NCBI GenBank assembly: GCA_019748095.1
Contig: JAIEQA010000018.1
Location: forward strand, 62,001 to 126,000
Direction of reading: 5' to 3'
Length of the DNA: 64,000 nucleotides
DNA from: Caulobacteraceae bacterium
Lineage (GTDB): Bacteria; Pseudomonadota; Alphaproteobacteria; Caulobacterales; Caulobacteraceae
Each line of letters begins with the position of its first letter. Within the stretch, counting starts at the first letter, position 1. Below are positions 28,244 through 38,279 of this stretch, one piece after another. The translations under genes were made by a program, and so were the position numbers. The notes beneath the pieces are model-generated. The model saw nothing but the letters and a program-made list of their open reading frames with translations, had not been told where the DNA came from and made no database searches.

Positions 28244-28349
28244 GGCAGGTTTGTCCTGTTCTTGGTTGTTCGCCGGCCCGGGGAGGAGCGCGGGGCCGGT
28301 TGAATCCGGCTTTTTGAGCTTAGACGGCCGCTTGCCGCCGCCGCAACGC

Positions 28350-29213
28350 CTAGATGGCCTCGCGTTTGGCGGCGTCAAGGTAGCGGGCGCGCAGTTTCGT
28401 GGCCACGGGGCCGGGGGTGCCGTCGCCGATCTTCACCCCGTCGATCGAGACGGCGGGCATGACGAAGGCTCCGGCGGCGGTGAAAAAGGCCTCTTTCGCC
28501 TCCTTGGCCTCATCCACGGTGAAGGGGCGTTCGTCCAGTTCCAGCCCCTCGGCCTCGATCATGGCCATGATGGCGGTGCGGGTGATGCCCTTGAGGATAT
28601 TGGCCTGGGTGTCGCGGGTGCGTAAGCGTCCGGCCTTGTCGACGATCCAGGCGTTGGTCGAAGACCCTTCCGTGACCAGCCCCATCTCGTCGACCATCCA
28701 GGCCTCATAGGCGCCCTTGTCGCGGGCGGCCTGTTTGGCCAGCACATTGGGCAGCAGGCCCACGGTCTTGATGTCGCAGCGGCCCCAGCGGATGTCGGGA
28801 TGGGTGACGACGGCCACGCCCTTCGCCGCCTGGGCATCGGAGCGGGCGGCGCTGATCGATCTGGAGGTCACCACCACACTGGGGGGCGTGCCGGGCGCGG
28901 GGAACGGGTGGTCGCGGCGCGCGGTGCCGCGGGTGACCTGCAGATAGACGATGCCGTTGCGGACACGGTTCCGGCGGATGGTCTCCTTGAGCACCCGGGT
29001 CAGGGCCTCGACCGACATGGGGATGTCGATGCGCAGCTCGGTCAGGCTGCGGTGGAGCCGGGTCATGTGACCCTCGAAATCGGCCATCCGGCCGTCGAAC
29101 ACGGACCAGACCTCATAGACCCCGTCGGAGAACTGGAAGCCGCGATCCTCGACATGGATCGTCGCCTCCGCGTGGCGCTGGTAGACCCCGTTCACATAGG
29201 CGACCCGTGACAT
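28350..29213 (-). CDS. dat: D-amino-acid transaminase
   Basis: A 287-residue fold-type IV PLP aminotransferase. It starts [30 protein letters not shown], characteristic of D-alanine transaminase and the branched-chain family, with the PLP lysine in [15 protein letters not shown] (near residue 150) and [13 protein letters not shown]. Probably interconverts D-alanine and D-glutamate precursors for peptidoglycan. Its ATG shares one base with the ntrX stop, so it is translationally coupled to the regulator. Confidence 0.87.
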   Translation of the reverse strand: MSRVAYVNGVYQRHAEATIHVEDRGFQFSDGVYEVWSVFDGRMADFEGHMTRLHRSLTELRIDIPMSVEALTRVLKETIRRNRVRNGIVYLQVTRGTARRDHPFPAPGTPPSVVVTSRSISAARSDAQAAKGVAVVTHPDIRWGRCDIKTVGLLPNVLAKQAARDKGAYEAWMVDEMGLVTEGSSTNAWIVDKAGRLRTRDTQANILKGITRTAIMAMIEAEGLELDERPFTVDEAKEAKEAFFTAAGAFVMPAVSIDGVKIGDGTPGPVATKLRARYLDAAKREAI

Positions 29214-30619
29214 CAGTCCAGACTTCCTTCGTCTTCGTCCCCGCCCCGTGACGGCGACACGCCCAGCGACTTGAGTTTGCGGTGCAGGGCCGATCTCTCC
29301 ATGCCGATGAAGGCGGCGGTACGCGAGATGTTTCCGCCGAAACGCATGATCTGGGCGGCCAGATATTCGCGTTCGAACACCTCGCGGGCCTCGCGCAGCG
29401 GCAGGGCGATGGTGCGCTCGGCCCCCATGCCGGTGCCGCCGGTCGCGGCCACCTCCTGGGGGAGCATGTCGGCGGAGATCGGGTCGTTGAGGTCGCCGGT
29501 GGCCAGGATCAGCAGGCGTTCGACGTTGTTTCGCAGCTGGCGGACGTTGCCGGGCCAGGGGTGGACCTGGAGCACGGCGATGGCGTCGTCGCCCAGCCGG
29601 CGGCGAGGGAGGCCCTGGGAGGCGCTGAGGGTGTCGATGAAATAGTCGACCAGTTCGCCGATGTCCTCACGCCGTTCCGACAGGGGCGGGACGCGGATGG
29701 GGACAACGTTGAGGCGGTGGAACAGGTCCTCGCGGAACCGGCCCTCGGTGATCTCGGTCTTGAGGTCGCGTGAGGTGGAGGTGACGACGCGGACGTCGAC
29801 CTGGACATCCTGTTCCCCGCCGACGCGGCGGAAACGCTGTTCGACGAGGACGCGCAGGATGCGGCTCTGGCTTTCGCGCGGCATGTCGCCGACGTCGTCG
29901 AGATACAGGGTGCCGTTGTGGGCGCGCTCGAACACGCCGATCTTGCGTGGCCGGCCGTCATGGCCCTCCTCGCCGAACAGTTCGAGATCCAGCCGCTCCG
30001 GCGTCATGCCGGCGGCGGAGATGGCGACGAACTCGGCCCGGGCGCGGGGGCTGGCCTCGTGGATCTGGCGGGCCACCAGTTCCTTGCCGGAGCCGGGCGG
30101 GCCGGAAATCAGCACGCGGCTGTTGGCGGGGGCGACCTTGGTGATGGTGGTGCGCAGGACCTGGGCGGCTGCCGAGCGGCCGATCAGGCCGGTCGGGGTC
30201 ATGGCCTGGGCCCGCAGGCGGCGGTTCTCACGCTTCAGCGAGGCGGCCTCCAGGGCGCGCTCGATGACGACCACCAGGCGATCGGACTTGAACGGCTTCT
30301 CGATGAAGTCATAGGCCCCGCGCTTCAGGGCGCTGACGGCGGTTTCGATATTGCCGTGGCCGGAGATCATGACAACCGGCAGATCGGCGTCGAGAGTCTT
30401 GACCAGGTCGAGCAGCTCCAGCCCGTCCATGCCCCCGCCCTGCATCCAGATGTCGAGGACGATCAGGGACGGCTTGCGCGCCTTGATCCCGGCCAGGGCC
30501 TCCTCGGAGCTGGAGGCCACCCGCACGGCATGGCCCTCGTCCTCAAGCAGGCCGGAGACCAGATCGCGGATGTCGGCCTCGTCATCGACGACAAGGATGT
30601 CGGCACCGGTCGAACGCAT
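29213..30619 (-). CDS. ntrX: NtrX-type response regulator
   Basis: A 468-residue regulator: receiver domain with phospho-acceptor Asp56 (LIVLDIWMQ), an AAA+ domain with Walker A GPPGSGKE at 173–180 and Walker B-like LYLDDVGDMP near 238–247, and a C-terminal Fis-type helix-turn-helix (ISRTAAFIGMERSALHRKLKSLG). The GAFTGA sigma-54 contact loop is missing from its expected place (about 215–230), and Walker B reads DD instead of DE. Partner of NtrY, 9 bases upstream. Confidence 0.95.
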   Translation of the reverse strand: MRSTGADILVVDDEADIRDLVSGLLEDEGHAVRVASSSEEALAGIKARKPSLIVLDIWMQGGGMDGLELLDLVKTLDADLPVVMISGHGNIETAVSALKRGAYDFIEKPFKSDRLVVVIERALEAASLKRENRRLRAQAMTPTGLIGRSAAAQVLRTTITKVAPANSRVLISGPPGSGKELVARQIHEASPRARAEFVAISAAGMTPERLDLELFGEEGHDGRPRKIGVFERAHNGTLYLDDVGDMPRESQSRILRVLVEQRFRRVGGEQDVQVDVRVVTSTSRDLKTEITEGRFREDLFHRLNVVPIRVPPLSERREDIGELVDYFIDTLSASQGLPRRRLGDDAIAVLQVHPWPGNVRQLRNNVERLLILATGDLNDPISADMLPQEVAATGGTGMGAERTIALPLREAREVFEREYLAAQIMRFGGNISRTAAFIGMERSALHRKLKSLGVSPSRGGDEDEGSLD

Positions 30620-30628
30620 ATCGCCTCG

Positions 30629-32884
30629 CTATTCACTGGCCAGGGCGCCGGAGTCCTGGGACTCGGCAGCGCGACTGACCGTACTGTTCGGGTTGAGGGG
30701 AAAGATCAGACAGATTTTGGCACCGTGGAGACTGTCGGCATCTGACAGCTTCAGTTCACCACCGTGGTCCTCGCAGATGCGTTTCACGATCGCGAGGCCG
30801 AGGCCGGTGCCCTTTTCGCGGGTCGTGACATAGGGCTCGGTCAGGCGGTCACGGTCGCGCGCGGGCAGGCCCTTGCCATCGTCCTCGATGATGAAGGTCG
30901 CGAGCTCGTTCTCGATCTCGAGCCGGGCGATGATCGCGGTTGCCTCGCTCTCCTCACCGGCGCGGCGGGCGGACACAGCCTCACCGGCGTTCTTGAGGAT
31001 GTTGGCCAGGGCCTGGCCGACCATGCGACCGTCGCAGCGCAGTTCGGCGCGCGGCAGCGGCTCGGCCAGTTCGACCGACAGGCCGGGACTGGCCACCCGC
31101 TGGGCGAAGACGGCCTCGCGCAGCAGTTCGGCGGGATTCTCGACCGTGAACCGGGGCGTGGGCATCCGGGCGAAGGACGAGAACTCGTCGACCATCCGGC
31201 CGATGTCGCCGACCTGGCGGATGATGGTGTCGGTGCAGCGGTCGAAGATCTCGACGTCATCGCCGATGCGGGCCCGGTATTTGCGCTTCAGCCGCTCGGC
31301 CGAGAGCTGGATGGGCGTGAGGGGGTTCTTGATCTCATGGGCGATGCGGCGCGCGACGTCGCGCCAGGCGGCGTTGCGCTGGGCGGTGACCAGCCGCGTG
31401 ATGTCGTCGAAGGTGAGGACCATCTCGCCGCCCACGCCGCTTTCGATCCGGACGCGCAGACGGCGGGTCTCCCCCTCGCGCGAGACGTCGATGTCTTCCT
31501 CGATATGGGCCTCGACCCGGCGCACCAGCTCGGCCAGTTCCGGGGCAACGACCGCCAGGGCCTGACCGCGCACCTCCAGTTCCGAGATGGACAGCAGCTG
31601 CAGCGCACTATCGTTGATCGCGGAAATCCGCCCGCGCTTGTCCAGTCCGATCACGCCGGCGGAGACCCCGGACAGGACGGTTTCGATGAAGCGGCTGCGG
31701 TCCTGGGCGTCATCGCTGGCGGTCTTGAGGGCGGCCTGCTGGGCCTGCAGGTCGCCGGTCATCCGGTTGAAGGCCTCGGACAGGGCGGCGATCTCGCCCG
31801 GGGCCCCCTGCCCGTCCACGCGGGCCGTGAGGTCCCCGGCCGCGACCTGGTCGGCCGCCTTGACCAGTCGTCCGATGGGGCCCGAGATTGCGCTGGCTGC
31901 CGACATGCCCAGCCAGACCGCACCGACGAGGACCAGCAGGGCGGTCTCCAGATAGCTGAGGGCGAAGGCGGCCTGGATCCGGGCGCGGCTCTCCTCGGCC
32001 AGCCGGTAGCTTACGATGGACTCCTCGCTGTTGCGCATCCGCTCGACGATCCCGGGGGCCAACGGTCGCACCACATACAGATAGGCGTCGCCGTAGTCGG
32101 GCAGCGGATAGACCGCGCGCACCGCATCGGGGCGCTCGGTCACGGTGACCGGGGCGTCCTGACCCTCGGCCGCCGTTTCGAACACGTCACGCGGCGGGGC
32201 GACATAAGGGGGCGCACCGGGCAGGACGCCCTGGGCGAGGACCTGCCCCTCACCGTTCAGGATGTAGACGGCAGGATAGCCGAAGAAGTCCGCGATCTGG
32301 GTCAGGGCGTTCGAAAACTGGATACGATTGTCGAAGACGTCGCGAACGCTGCCCAGTTCATTGGCCATGGTGCCGAGGTCGCGCTCCAGCCCTGCACCGA
32401 CATCATCAATATAGGCCAGGCCGATCGTGGCCCCGTTCTCGACCGCAGAGTTGACGTTCTGGCTGAACCACTGGTCGACTCCCCGGTTGACCAGCACACC
32501 GAAGACCAGGGCGATCAGGACCGCCGGGACGAGGGCCACAGCGGAGAACAGGGCGACGAACCGCAGATGCAGGCGGGCCCCGGGATCCTCCCTGCGGTGC
32601 CGTGCCAGCCGCATGACCCGGCCGCCGATGATCGCCGCGAGACCGCCGATCAGCAGCAGATTGGTCAGCAGGATGTAGAGCACGGCGCGGCTGGCCGCTG
32701 ACCGGGCGTCGTCCCCCGACCCCGCTCCGGGGGCCAGGGCCACCAGCCAGATGGCCGTCGCCGTAACCAGAAAGGCCAGGACATAGGCCGCCCCGAAGGC
32801 CGCGCGGGCACGGGCGTCACCCATCCGGTCCCAGAGAGAGGTCTCGCCCTCCCGGCCTTGATCTGGAGACACTGTGTCCGTCAT
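30629..32884 (-). CDS. ntrY: NtrY-type sensor histidine kinase
   Basis: A 751-residue membrane kinase: three N-terminal membrane helices (about 31–51, 70–90 and 108–130), a periplasmic sensor region to about 310, a fourth helix, HAMP (near 335–385), PAS, then HisKA with the phospho-His in [13 protein letters not shown] and an HATPase with NAGEAV, DDGKGLP and GTGLGLAIV boxes. It senses nitrogen or redox state and phosphorylates NtrX. Its ATG overlaps the dusB TGA by 4 bases; ntrB and ntrC are not between them. Confidence 0.95.
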   Translation of the reverse strand: MTDTVSPDQGREGETSLWDRMGDARARAAFGAAYVLAFLVTATAIWLVALAPGAGSGDDARSAASRAVLYILLTNLLLIGGLAAIIGGRVMRLARHRREDPGARLHLRFVALFSAVALVPAVLIALVFGVLVNRGVDQWFSQNVNSAVENGATIGLAYIDDVGAGLERDLGTMANELGSVRDVFDNRIQFSNALTQIADFFGYPAVYILNGEGQVLAQGVLPGAPPYVAPPRDVFETAAEGQDAPVTVTERPDAVRAVYPLPDYGDAYLYVVRPLAPGIVERMRNSEESIVSYRLAEESRARIQAAFALSYLETALLVLVGAVWLGMSAASAISGPIGRLVKAADQVAAGDLTARVDGQGAPGEIAALSEAFNRMTGDLQAQQAALKTASDDAQDRSRFIETVLSGVSAGVIGLDKRGRISAINDSALQLLSISELEVRGQALAVVAPELAELVRRVEAHIEEDIDVSREGETRRLRVRIESGVGGEMVLTFDDITRLVTAQRNAAWRDVARRIAHEIKNPLTPIQLSAERLKRKYRARIGDDVEIFDRCTDTIIRQVGDIGRMVDEFSSFARMPTPRFTVENPAELLREAVFAQRVASPGLSVELAEPLPRAELRCDGRMVGQALANILKNAGEAVSARRAGEESEATAIIARLEIENELATFIIEDDGKGLPARDRDRLTEPYVTTREKGTGLGLAIVKRICEDHGGELKLSDADSLHGAKICLIFPLNPNSTVSRAAESQDSGALASE

Positions 32885-33942
32885 GCCTCTTCAGCTTCCG
32901 CCACCTGTGGCGAAAACTCAACAGCCCAGTTGCGGAAATGCTGCGACCCTGTCGGCTGGTCCCAAAGGACTGCGAGGGCCTCGGCGACCTGCGCCGGTTG
33001 ATCCAGTCGGCACAGCCGTGCCTTGGCGGTTCGACGCGCGTCGACCTCCGCCGGCCAGGGGGCCTGTTCGACGTACCAGCCAAGGTGCTTCCGGAACATC
33101 TTCAGACCCAGGCCCGGGCCGTAGAAGGTCAGCGATCCGGCCATGTGGGCCAGAACGATCTCGAGCCGTTCGGCACGGTCCGGTTCCTCCAGAACCACCC
33201 TGTGAGAGAGGGCGCGATCCAGATGGGCGGCCAGCCACGGCCGGCCATAGACGCCACGGCCCAGCATGAGGGCATCGGCCCCGGACCGGTCCAGCGCCTC
33301 GCGCGCATCATCGGCCGTCAGGATATCGCCGTTGACGATGACGGGGATGGAGACGGCGGTCTTGACCAGACCCACGGCATCCCAGTCGGCCTTGCCGGTA
33401 TAGAACTGTTGCCGGGTCCGGCCATGGACGGTGACGGCCTTGACCCCGAGGTCCTCGGCCCGGCGGGCCATGTCGGCGGCGTTGCGGCTGGTGTCGTCCC
33501 AGCCGAGCCGCATCTTGACCGTGACCGGGCGTGTGGTCGCCGCCACGACCGCCGCCATGATGCGGCCGGCCAGATCGGGCGTGCGCATCAGGGCCGAGCC
33601 CGAGGCCGAGCCCGTGACCTCCTTGGCCGGACAGCCGAAATTCAGGTCGACGATGTCGGCTCCGGCCGCCTCGGCCATGCGCGCCCCCTGCGCCATGGCC
33701 GCCGGATCGCGGCCGACCAGCTGGATCACCGTCAAGGGCAGGCCGTCGCCGACGGCGGCGCGGCGGACCACATCCGGCCGGCCCCGCGCCAGCTCGGCCG
33801 AGGCGACCATTTCGGTGGCGACATAGGCGGCACCCAGACGGCTGGCCAGCTGCCGGAACGGCAGGTCGGTGATCCCGGTCATGGGGGCCATCAGCACCCG
33901 GCCGGGGATGGTGACGTCGCCGATCTGAAGTCCTGCGCTCAT
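32881..33942 (-). CDS. dusB: tRNA-dihydrouridine synthase DusB (NifR3)
   Basis: A 353-residue FMN TIM-barrel enzyme that reduces uridine to dihydrouridine in the tRNA D-loop. [14 protein letters not shown] near the start, the catalytic Cys in [37 protein letters not shown] and [10 protein letters not shown] are all family motifs. The ATG giving [10 protein letters not shown] was chosen over an upstream frame extension. In many alphaproteobacteria this gene heads the nifR3-ntrBC-ntrYX operon. Confidence 0.95.
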   Translation of the reverse strand: MSAGLQIGDVTIPGRVLMAPMTGITDLPFRQLASRLGAAYVATEMVASAELARGRPDVVRRAAVGDGLPLTVIQLVGRDPAAMAQGARMAEAAGADIVDLNFGCPAKEVTGSASGSALMRTPDLAGRIMAAVVAATTRPVTVKMRLGWDDTSRNAADMARRAEDLGVKAVTVHGRTRQQFYTGKADWDAVGLVKTAVSIPVIVNGDILTADDAREALDRSGADALMLGRGVYGRPWLAAHLDRALSHRVVLEEPDRAERLEIVLAHMAGSLTFYGPGLGLKMFRKHLGWYVEQAPWPAEVDARRTAKARLCRLDQPAQVAEALAVLWDQPTGSQHFRNWAVEFSPQVAEAEEA

Positions 33943-34006
33943 GGGTCCGTCAACACGCCAAGCCGGCCCTCTCGTCAACCGCCATCATGGCCCCTAGAAG
34001 GCGGAC

Positions 34007-35149
34007 ATGAGGTTTGCAGCAATCGTGGTGGCGGCCGGCTCGGGGTCCCGGGCCGGCGGAGACAAGCAATGGCGGTCGCTGGGCGGCCTGCCCGTGGTGC
34101 GCTGGTCGGTCGAGGCCCTGCTGGACGCGGGGGCCGATGAGGTGGTGGTCGTGGTCGCGGCGGACGCCCTGCCCCGCGCCGATGAGGCTCTTGTCGGATT
34201 GTCGGGCTGGAGAGCGGTCACGGGCGGTCAGGAACGCTCCGATTCGGTGCTGGCGGGTCTGAACGCCCTGACCGGTGAGCCGTCGCGCCCGGTGCTGGTC
34301 CATGATGCCGCCCGACCGTTCGTATCGGCCGCGATCGTGGAGCGGCTGCTGGCCGCCCTTTCCGACGCGGACGGCGCGATCGCCGCCCTGCCCGTCACCG
34401 ACACCCTGAAGCGGGAAGCGGCCGACCGGATCGAGGCGACGGTCGACCGGACCGGGCTGTGGCGGGCGCAGACACCCCAGGCGTTCCGCGCCGACCGGTT
34501 GCGCGCCGCCTATGCCGCCTGGTCCGGGGGGCAGATCCCGACGGACGACGCCGCCGTGGTCGAACAGGACGGCGGCCTTGTGAGACTGGTCGAGGGTGAT
34601 CCCCGGCTGATGAAACTGACCTATCCGGAGGATTTCGCCATGGCCGAGACACTGATCGCCCGCCAGAGCCGTGTGGGTCAGGGCTTTGACGCCCATCGCT
34701 GGGGGCCGGGCGACACCGTCTGGCTGTGCGGCGTGCCGATCCCCCATGACCGGACGCTGATCGGCCATTCGGATGCCGATGCGGGCCTGCACGCCCTGAC
34801 CGACGCCATCCTCGGGGCCATGGGCGACGGCGATATCGGCGACCATTTCCCGCCCACCGATCCGCAGTGGAAGGGGGCGGCCTCGGACCTGTTCCTGATC
34901 GCCGCAGTCGAGCGGCTGACCGCGCGCGGCGGCCGGCTGGTCAATGTGGATGTGACCCTGATCTGCGAGCGGCCGAAGGTGAAGCCGCACCGGCAGGCCA
35001 TGCGCGAACGGCTGGCGCAGATCCTGTCGCTGCCGCTGGACGCCGTCAGCGTGAAGGCGACGACCATGGAGGGCATGGGCTTCACCGGGCGCGAGGAAGG
35101 CCTGGCGGCCTCGGCCATCGCCATGATCGAGCTGCCGCTCGCCGGGTGA
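34007..35149 (+). CDS. ispDF: Bifunctional IspD/IspF (MEP-pathway isoprenoid synthesis)
   Basis: A 380-residue fusion. Residues 1–220 form the IspD cytidylyltransferase (VVAAGSGSRAGGDKQW nucleotide loop, VHDAARPFV) that makes CDP-methylerythritol. Residues 224–380 form IspF, which makes the cyclic diphosphate (GQGFDAHRW, LIGHSDADAGLHALTDAILGAM with Asp and His metal ligands, KATTMEGMGFTGREEG). The fused form is common in alphaproteobacteria; IspE would act between the two steps. Divergent from dusB with a 64-base gap. Confidence 0.97.
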   Translation: MRFAAIVVAAGSGSRAGGDKQWRSLGGLPVVRWSVEALLDAGADEVVVVVAADALPRADEALVGLSGWRAVTGGQERSDSVLAGLNALTGEPSRPVLVHDAARPFVSAAIVERLLAALSDADGAIAALPVTDTLKREAADRIEATVDRTGLWRAQTPQAFRADRLRAAYAAWSGGQIPTDDAAVVEQDGGLVRLVEGDPRLMKLTYPEDFAMAETLIARQSRVGQGFDAHRWGPGDTVWLCGVPIPHDRTLIGHSDADAGLHALTDAILGAMGDGDIGDHFPPTDPQWKGAASDLFLIAAVERLTARGGRLVNVDVTLICERPKVKPHRQAMRERLAQILSLPLDAVSVKATTMEGMGFTGREEGLAASAIAMIELPLAG

Positions 35150-35155
35150 GCGGCT

Positions 35156-37453
35156 TCAGTTCCTGAAGTGCCGCCACAGCGAACCGAACAGGTTCACATA
35201 GTCGTCGGTCCAGGGCCGGACCTCGGTCTCGTCCATCGTCCCCCAGCCGATCTGCCTGCGGAAATCGGCGAGACCGGTCTCGGTTGGTGACAGGATCAGC
35301 ACCTCGGTCGAGGCTTCGGCCATGTCGGGCTCTTCCGGCCGCTCGGCATAGATCTGGTGCAGGTGGGCGGCCCCCAGCGCGCGGGCGGCGGCGGCGGCGG
35401 GCCGGGTGATGTCGAGATTGCGGTTCGACAGATGCAGCACCACCACCCCGTCCGGCTTCAGCAGGGCCAGGTAGCCGGCAATCGCCTCGACCGTCAGCAG
35501 ATGGGTCGGCACGGCATCCGACGAGAAGGCGTCGATGATCAGCAGGTCATAGGCCCCCGCCGGCTCGGCGGCCATGGTCAGTCGGGCGTCGCCCAGAACG
35601 GTGCGGACGGGGCCATCCGCGCAGTCGGAGATAAAGGTGAACCACTGCGGGTCGCGGGCCAGCCGGTCGACCATCGGATCGATCTCGAAGAAGGTCATCC
35701 GGTCTGCGGCGCGCTTGTAGCCGGCCATGGCCCCGGTCCCCAGACCGACGACGCCGATGTTCAGGCCCGGGCGACGCACCTGCAGGGTCTGGGTCGCCTG
35801 ACCGATGGGGGTCGAGGGCGCATAGTAGAGCGTCGGCATACAGGCGAAGGCCGGATTGCGCGGCTGGGCCCCGTGCAGGGTGGTGCCGTGCATCAGCACA
35901 TGGACCTCTCCGCCCAGTTGCGGATCCTGTGCCACGCCCACCTTCATGACGCCGAAGAAGCTGCGGTCAGTGAAGGCGGCGTCATAGCCGCGGGCGATGT
36001 ACTGGGTGGACAGGGCGATCATGGCGGCGATGGCCACCCAGGCCAGCGGGCGGTCGCGCAGCAGGAAGGCGACGATCATCGGCCCGATCAGGATGATCTG
36101 GGTCAGGCGCGGCATGTCGGCGGTGACATTGCGGCTGAACCACCAGGCGAAGTCCCAGTTTGCCTGGAAGGCGGCCGAGAGCATGGGTGGGGTCGCGCTC
36201 AGGATCGCCGCCGCGACGAACAGATAGACCTCGCGGTTACGGATGGGGGTCGGGTCCAGCGGACGCGCCAGCCCGACCAGCACCAGCAGCAGCGGATACT
36301 CCCACACCATGTCGAAGATGACCGGGGCCAGCAGGGCGGTGAAGGCCCCACCGACCACGCCGCCCAGCGACATCAGCAGATAGAACTCCGTCAGCCGGTC
36401 GGGGGCCGGCCGACGCGCGGCCAGTCGCTGGTGACACATCAAGGCGAGGAAGAAGAAGGTCGCCAGATGCAGGCCGAACATCATGGGCCAGGCCCCGGTC
36501 CTGAAGGCGGTGAAGCCGATACAGACCAGGCCCAGGGCGGCCGAGATGACCAGGGTGACCCGCAGCGGGATCAGCGGCCGGGTCTGGAAGGCGATGACGA
36601 AGGTCAGCAGGTACAGGGCCAGGGGCACGACCCACAGGAAGGGGGCCGAGGCCACGTCGGTCGACAGGTGGCTGGTCACGCCCAGCATGAGGCTGGAAGG
36701 GGCGGCGGCCAGCAGGACCAGTACCCCCCGGTCGCGCCAGCCGAGGGGCGAACTGGCCGGCAAGGCCGCGACCTCTGTCACGCCCTCCGCGCGCCGGCGC
36801 CAGGCGAGGACGGCCAGCCCGACGATCATCAGCATGAACAGGCCATAGCCCCCGCTCCAGCCCGCCCTCTGGCCGGACAGGCTGGTCAGGGGCTCGATCA
36901 GGACCGGATAGGCCAGCAGGGCGAGGAAGCTGCCGAGATTGGAGGCGGCATAAAGGACATAGGGGTTCTTGCCGTCGGCATGGCCGGCCCGGACCCGCGC
37001 ATACCAGGCCTGCAGCAGGGGTGCCGTGGCCGACAGCACCGCGAACGGCGCGCCGACCGACAGGGCCAGGGTGGCCAGCAGCCAGCCGATCGGAGCCTCG
37101 GGTGCCGGGTCGCCCAGCAGCCCGTTGATCCGCAGCGGCAGGAACAGGGCGGCCAGGGCCAGCAGGGCCAGATGGACGAGGACCTGGCTGCGCAGGGACG
37201 ACAGCCGCTGCAGCAGGTGAGCGTAGGCATAGCCGGCCAGCAGCGCGGTCTGGAAGAAGACCATGGCGGTGTTCCAGACCGCCGGGGATCCGCCCAGCAT
37301 GGGCAGGACCAGTTTGGTCACCATGGGCTGGACCACGAACACCAGGGCCGCCGAGGTGAAGATGGCGAGGGCGAACAGGGCCGGCGTCACCCGGTCGGCC
37401 GGAGCGTCCCCCGCGGGGCGGTCGATATCCTGCGGCAGGGTGATGTCGCTCAT
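35156..37453 (-). CDS. Membrane-fused spermidine synthase-like protein
   Basis: A 765-residue protein. The N-terminal half has many hydrophobic segments (ALFALAIFTSAALVFVVQP onward, roughly 12–14 spans to about residue 500); the C-terminal ~240 residues form a spermidine/spermine synthase-like Rossmann domain (VGLGTGAMAGYKR, FFEIDP, LLIIDAFSSDAVPTHLLT). Such fusions are known but mostly uncharacterised. Whether it makes polyamines or methylates something at the membrane is unknown. The ATG giving MSDITLPQDI was chosen; ends 6 bases from ispDF. Confidence 0.85.
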   Translation of the reverse strand: MSDITLPQDIDRPAGDAPADRVTPALFALAIFTSAALVFVVQPMVTKLVLPMLGGSPAVWNTAMVFFQTALLAGYAYAHLLQRLSSLRSQVLVHLALLALAALFLPLRINGLLGDPAPEAPIGWLLATLALSVGAPFAVLSATAPLLQAWYARVRAGHADGKNPYVLYAASNLGSFLALLAYPVLIEPLTSLSGQRAGWSGGYGLFMLMIVGLAVLAWRRRAEGVTEVAALPASSPLGWRDRGVLVLLAAAPSSLMLGVTSHLSTDVASAPFLWVVPLALYLLTFVIAFQTRPLIPLRVTLVISAALGLVCIGFTAFRTGAWPMMFGLHLATFFFLALMCHQRLAARRPAPDRLTEFYLLMSLGGVVGGAFTALLAPVIFDMVWEYPLLLVLVGLARPLDPTPIRNREVYLFVAAAILSATPPMLSAAFQANWDFAWWFSRNVTADMPRLTQIILIGPMIVAFLLRDRPLAWVAIAAMIALSTQYIARGYDAAFTDRSFFGVMKVGVAQDPQLGGEVHVLMHGTTLHGAQPRNPAFACMPTLYYAPSTPIGQATQTLQVRRPGLNIGVVGLGTGAMAGYKRAADRMTFFEIDPMVDRLARDPQWFTFISDCADGPVRTVLGDARLTMAAEPAGAYDLLIIDAFSSDAVPTHLLTVEAIAGYLALLKPDGVVVLHLSNRNLDITRPAAAAARALGAAHLHQIYAERPEEPDMAEASTEVLILSPTETGLADFRRQIGWGTMDETEVRPWTDDYVNLFGSLWRHFRN

Positions 37454-37539
37454 GAGGGTCCCGGAGTGTCGCCGACCGGTCGACAGACCCGTGCGTGGGG
37501 CCCAGTCTATCCCGACTCGACGCCGGTTCGGAAAGGCCG

Positions 37540-38034
37540 ATGTTTCCAGACGACATTCATGACCTCGCCAACGCCGTGATCGCTGCAGCCGGGGCCCGCA
37601 GCTGGACCGTGGCGACGGCCGAAAGCTGCACCGGCGGCCTGGTAGCCGGGGCACTGACGGCCATCTCCGGGTCTTCGGCCGTGGTCGATCGCGGCTTCGT
37701 CACCTACAGCAACGCGGCCAAGTCGGAGCTGTTGGGGGTTCCACCGGCGCTGATCGTCGATCATGGCGCGGTGTCCGAGGCCGTGGCCCGGGCCATGGCC
37801 TTGGGGGCGCGGGACCGGGCCGGGGTCGATCTGGCGGTGTCGATCACCGGGGTGGCCGGGCCGGGCGGCGGCACGGCGGACAAGCCGGTGGGGCGGGTCC
37901 ATTTCGCCTGCGCCTCACCCTCGGGGGTCGAGCATATGGTGTGCTCTTTCGGCGAGATCGGCCGGGAGGCCGTCCGGCTGGCCAGTGTGCGGGTGGCGCT
38001 GGCGATGCTGCAGACCGCCTGCGAGCGGGCATGA
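37540..38034 (+). CDS. CinA C-terminal domain protein (nicotinamide-nucleotide amidase)
   Basis: A 164-residue stand-alone CinA C-terminal domain: [40 protein letters not shown] and [20 protein letters not shown] are the family signatures. Such proteins deamidate NMN to nicotinate mononucleotide in the NAD salvage cycle. The ATG was chosen for its GAAAGG site 5 bases upstream. Its TGA overlaps the ATG of the TusA-like gene. Confidence 0.9.
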   Translation: MFPDDIHDLANAVIAAAGARSWTVATAESCTGGLVAGALTAISGSSAVVDRGFVTYSNAAKSELLGVPPALIVDHGAVSEAVARAMALGARDRAGVDLAVSITGVAGPGGGTADKPVGRVHFACASPSGVEHMVCSFGEIGREAVRLASVRVALAMLQTACERA

Positions 38035-38279
38035 GCGAAACTGCGCTCCCGGTCGTCGACGCGCGCGGTCACCGCTGTCCGGTGCCCAGCCTCCGGCTGC
38101 GCAAGGCCCTGACGGCACTGCCAGGCGAAAAACACTTCGTGCTGCTTGCGACCGACCCGATGGCCCGGATCGACGTGCCGTTCCTGATGGCGGAACTGGG
38201 CGGGCGGGTGCTGGAGATCACGGCGGACGGCGACGTCCTGCGAATCACCGTCGAGCGGCCCGTCGCTCCGACAGATTGA
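38031..38279 (+). CDS. TusA-family sulfurtransferase
   Basis: An 82-residue sulfur-carrier protein with the CPxP active-site motif ([14 protein letters not shown], Cys17) and the two-layer alpha/beta pattern of TusA/SirA. TusA carries persulfide sulfur for tRNA thiolation or other pathways. The second half ([14 protein letters not shown]) fits the family. ATGA overlap with the CinA-like gene; its 3' end overlaps the convergent yihY-like gene by 35 bases. Confidence 0.9.
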   Translation: MSETALPVVDARGHRCPVPSLRLRKALTALPGEKHFVLLATDPMARIDVPFLMAELGGRVLEITADGDVLRITVERPVAPTD

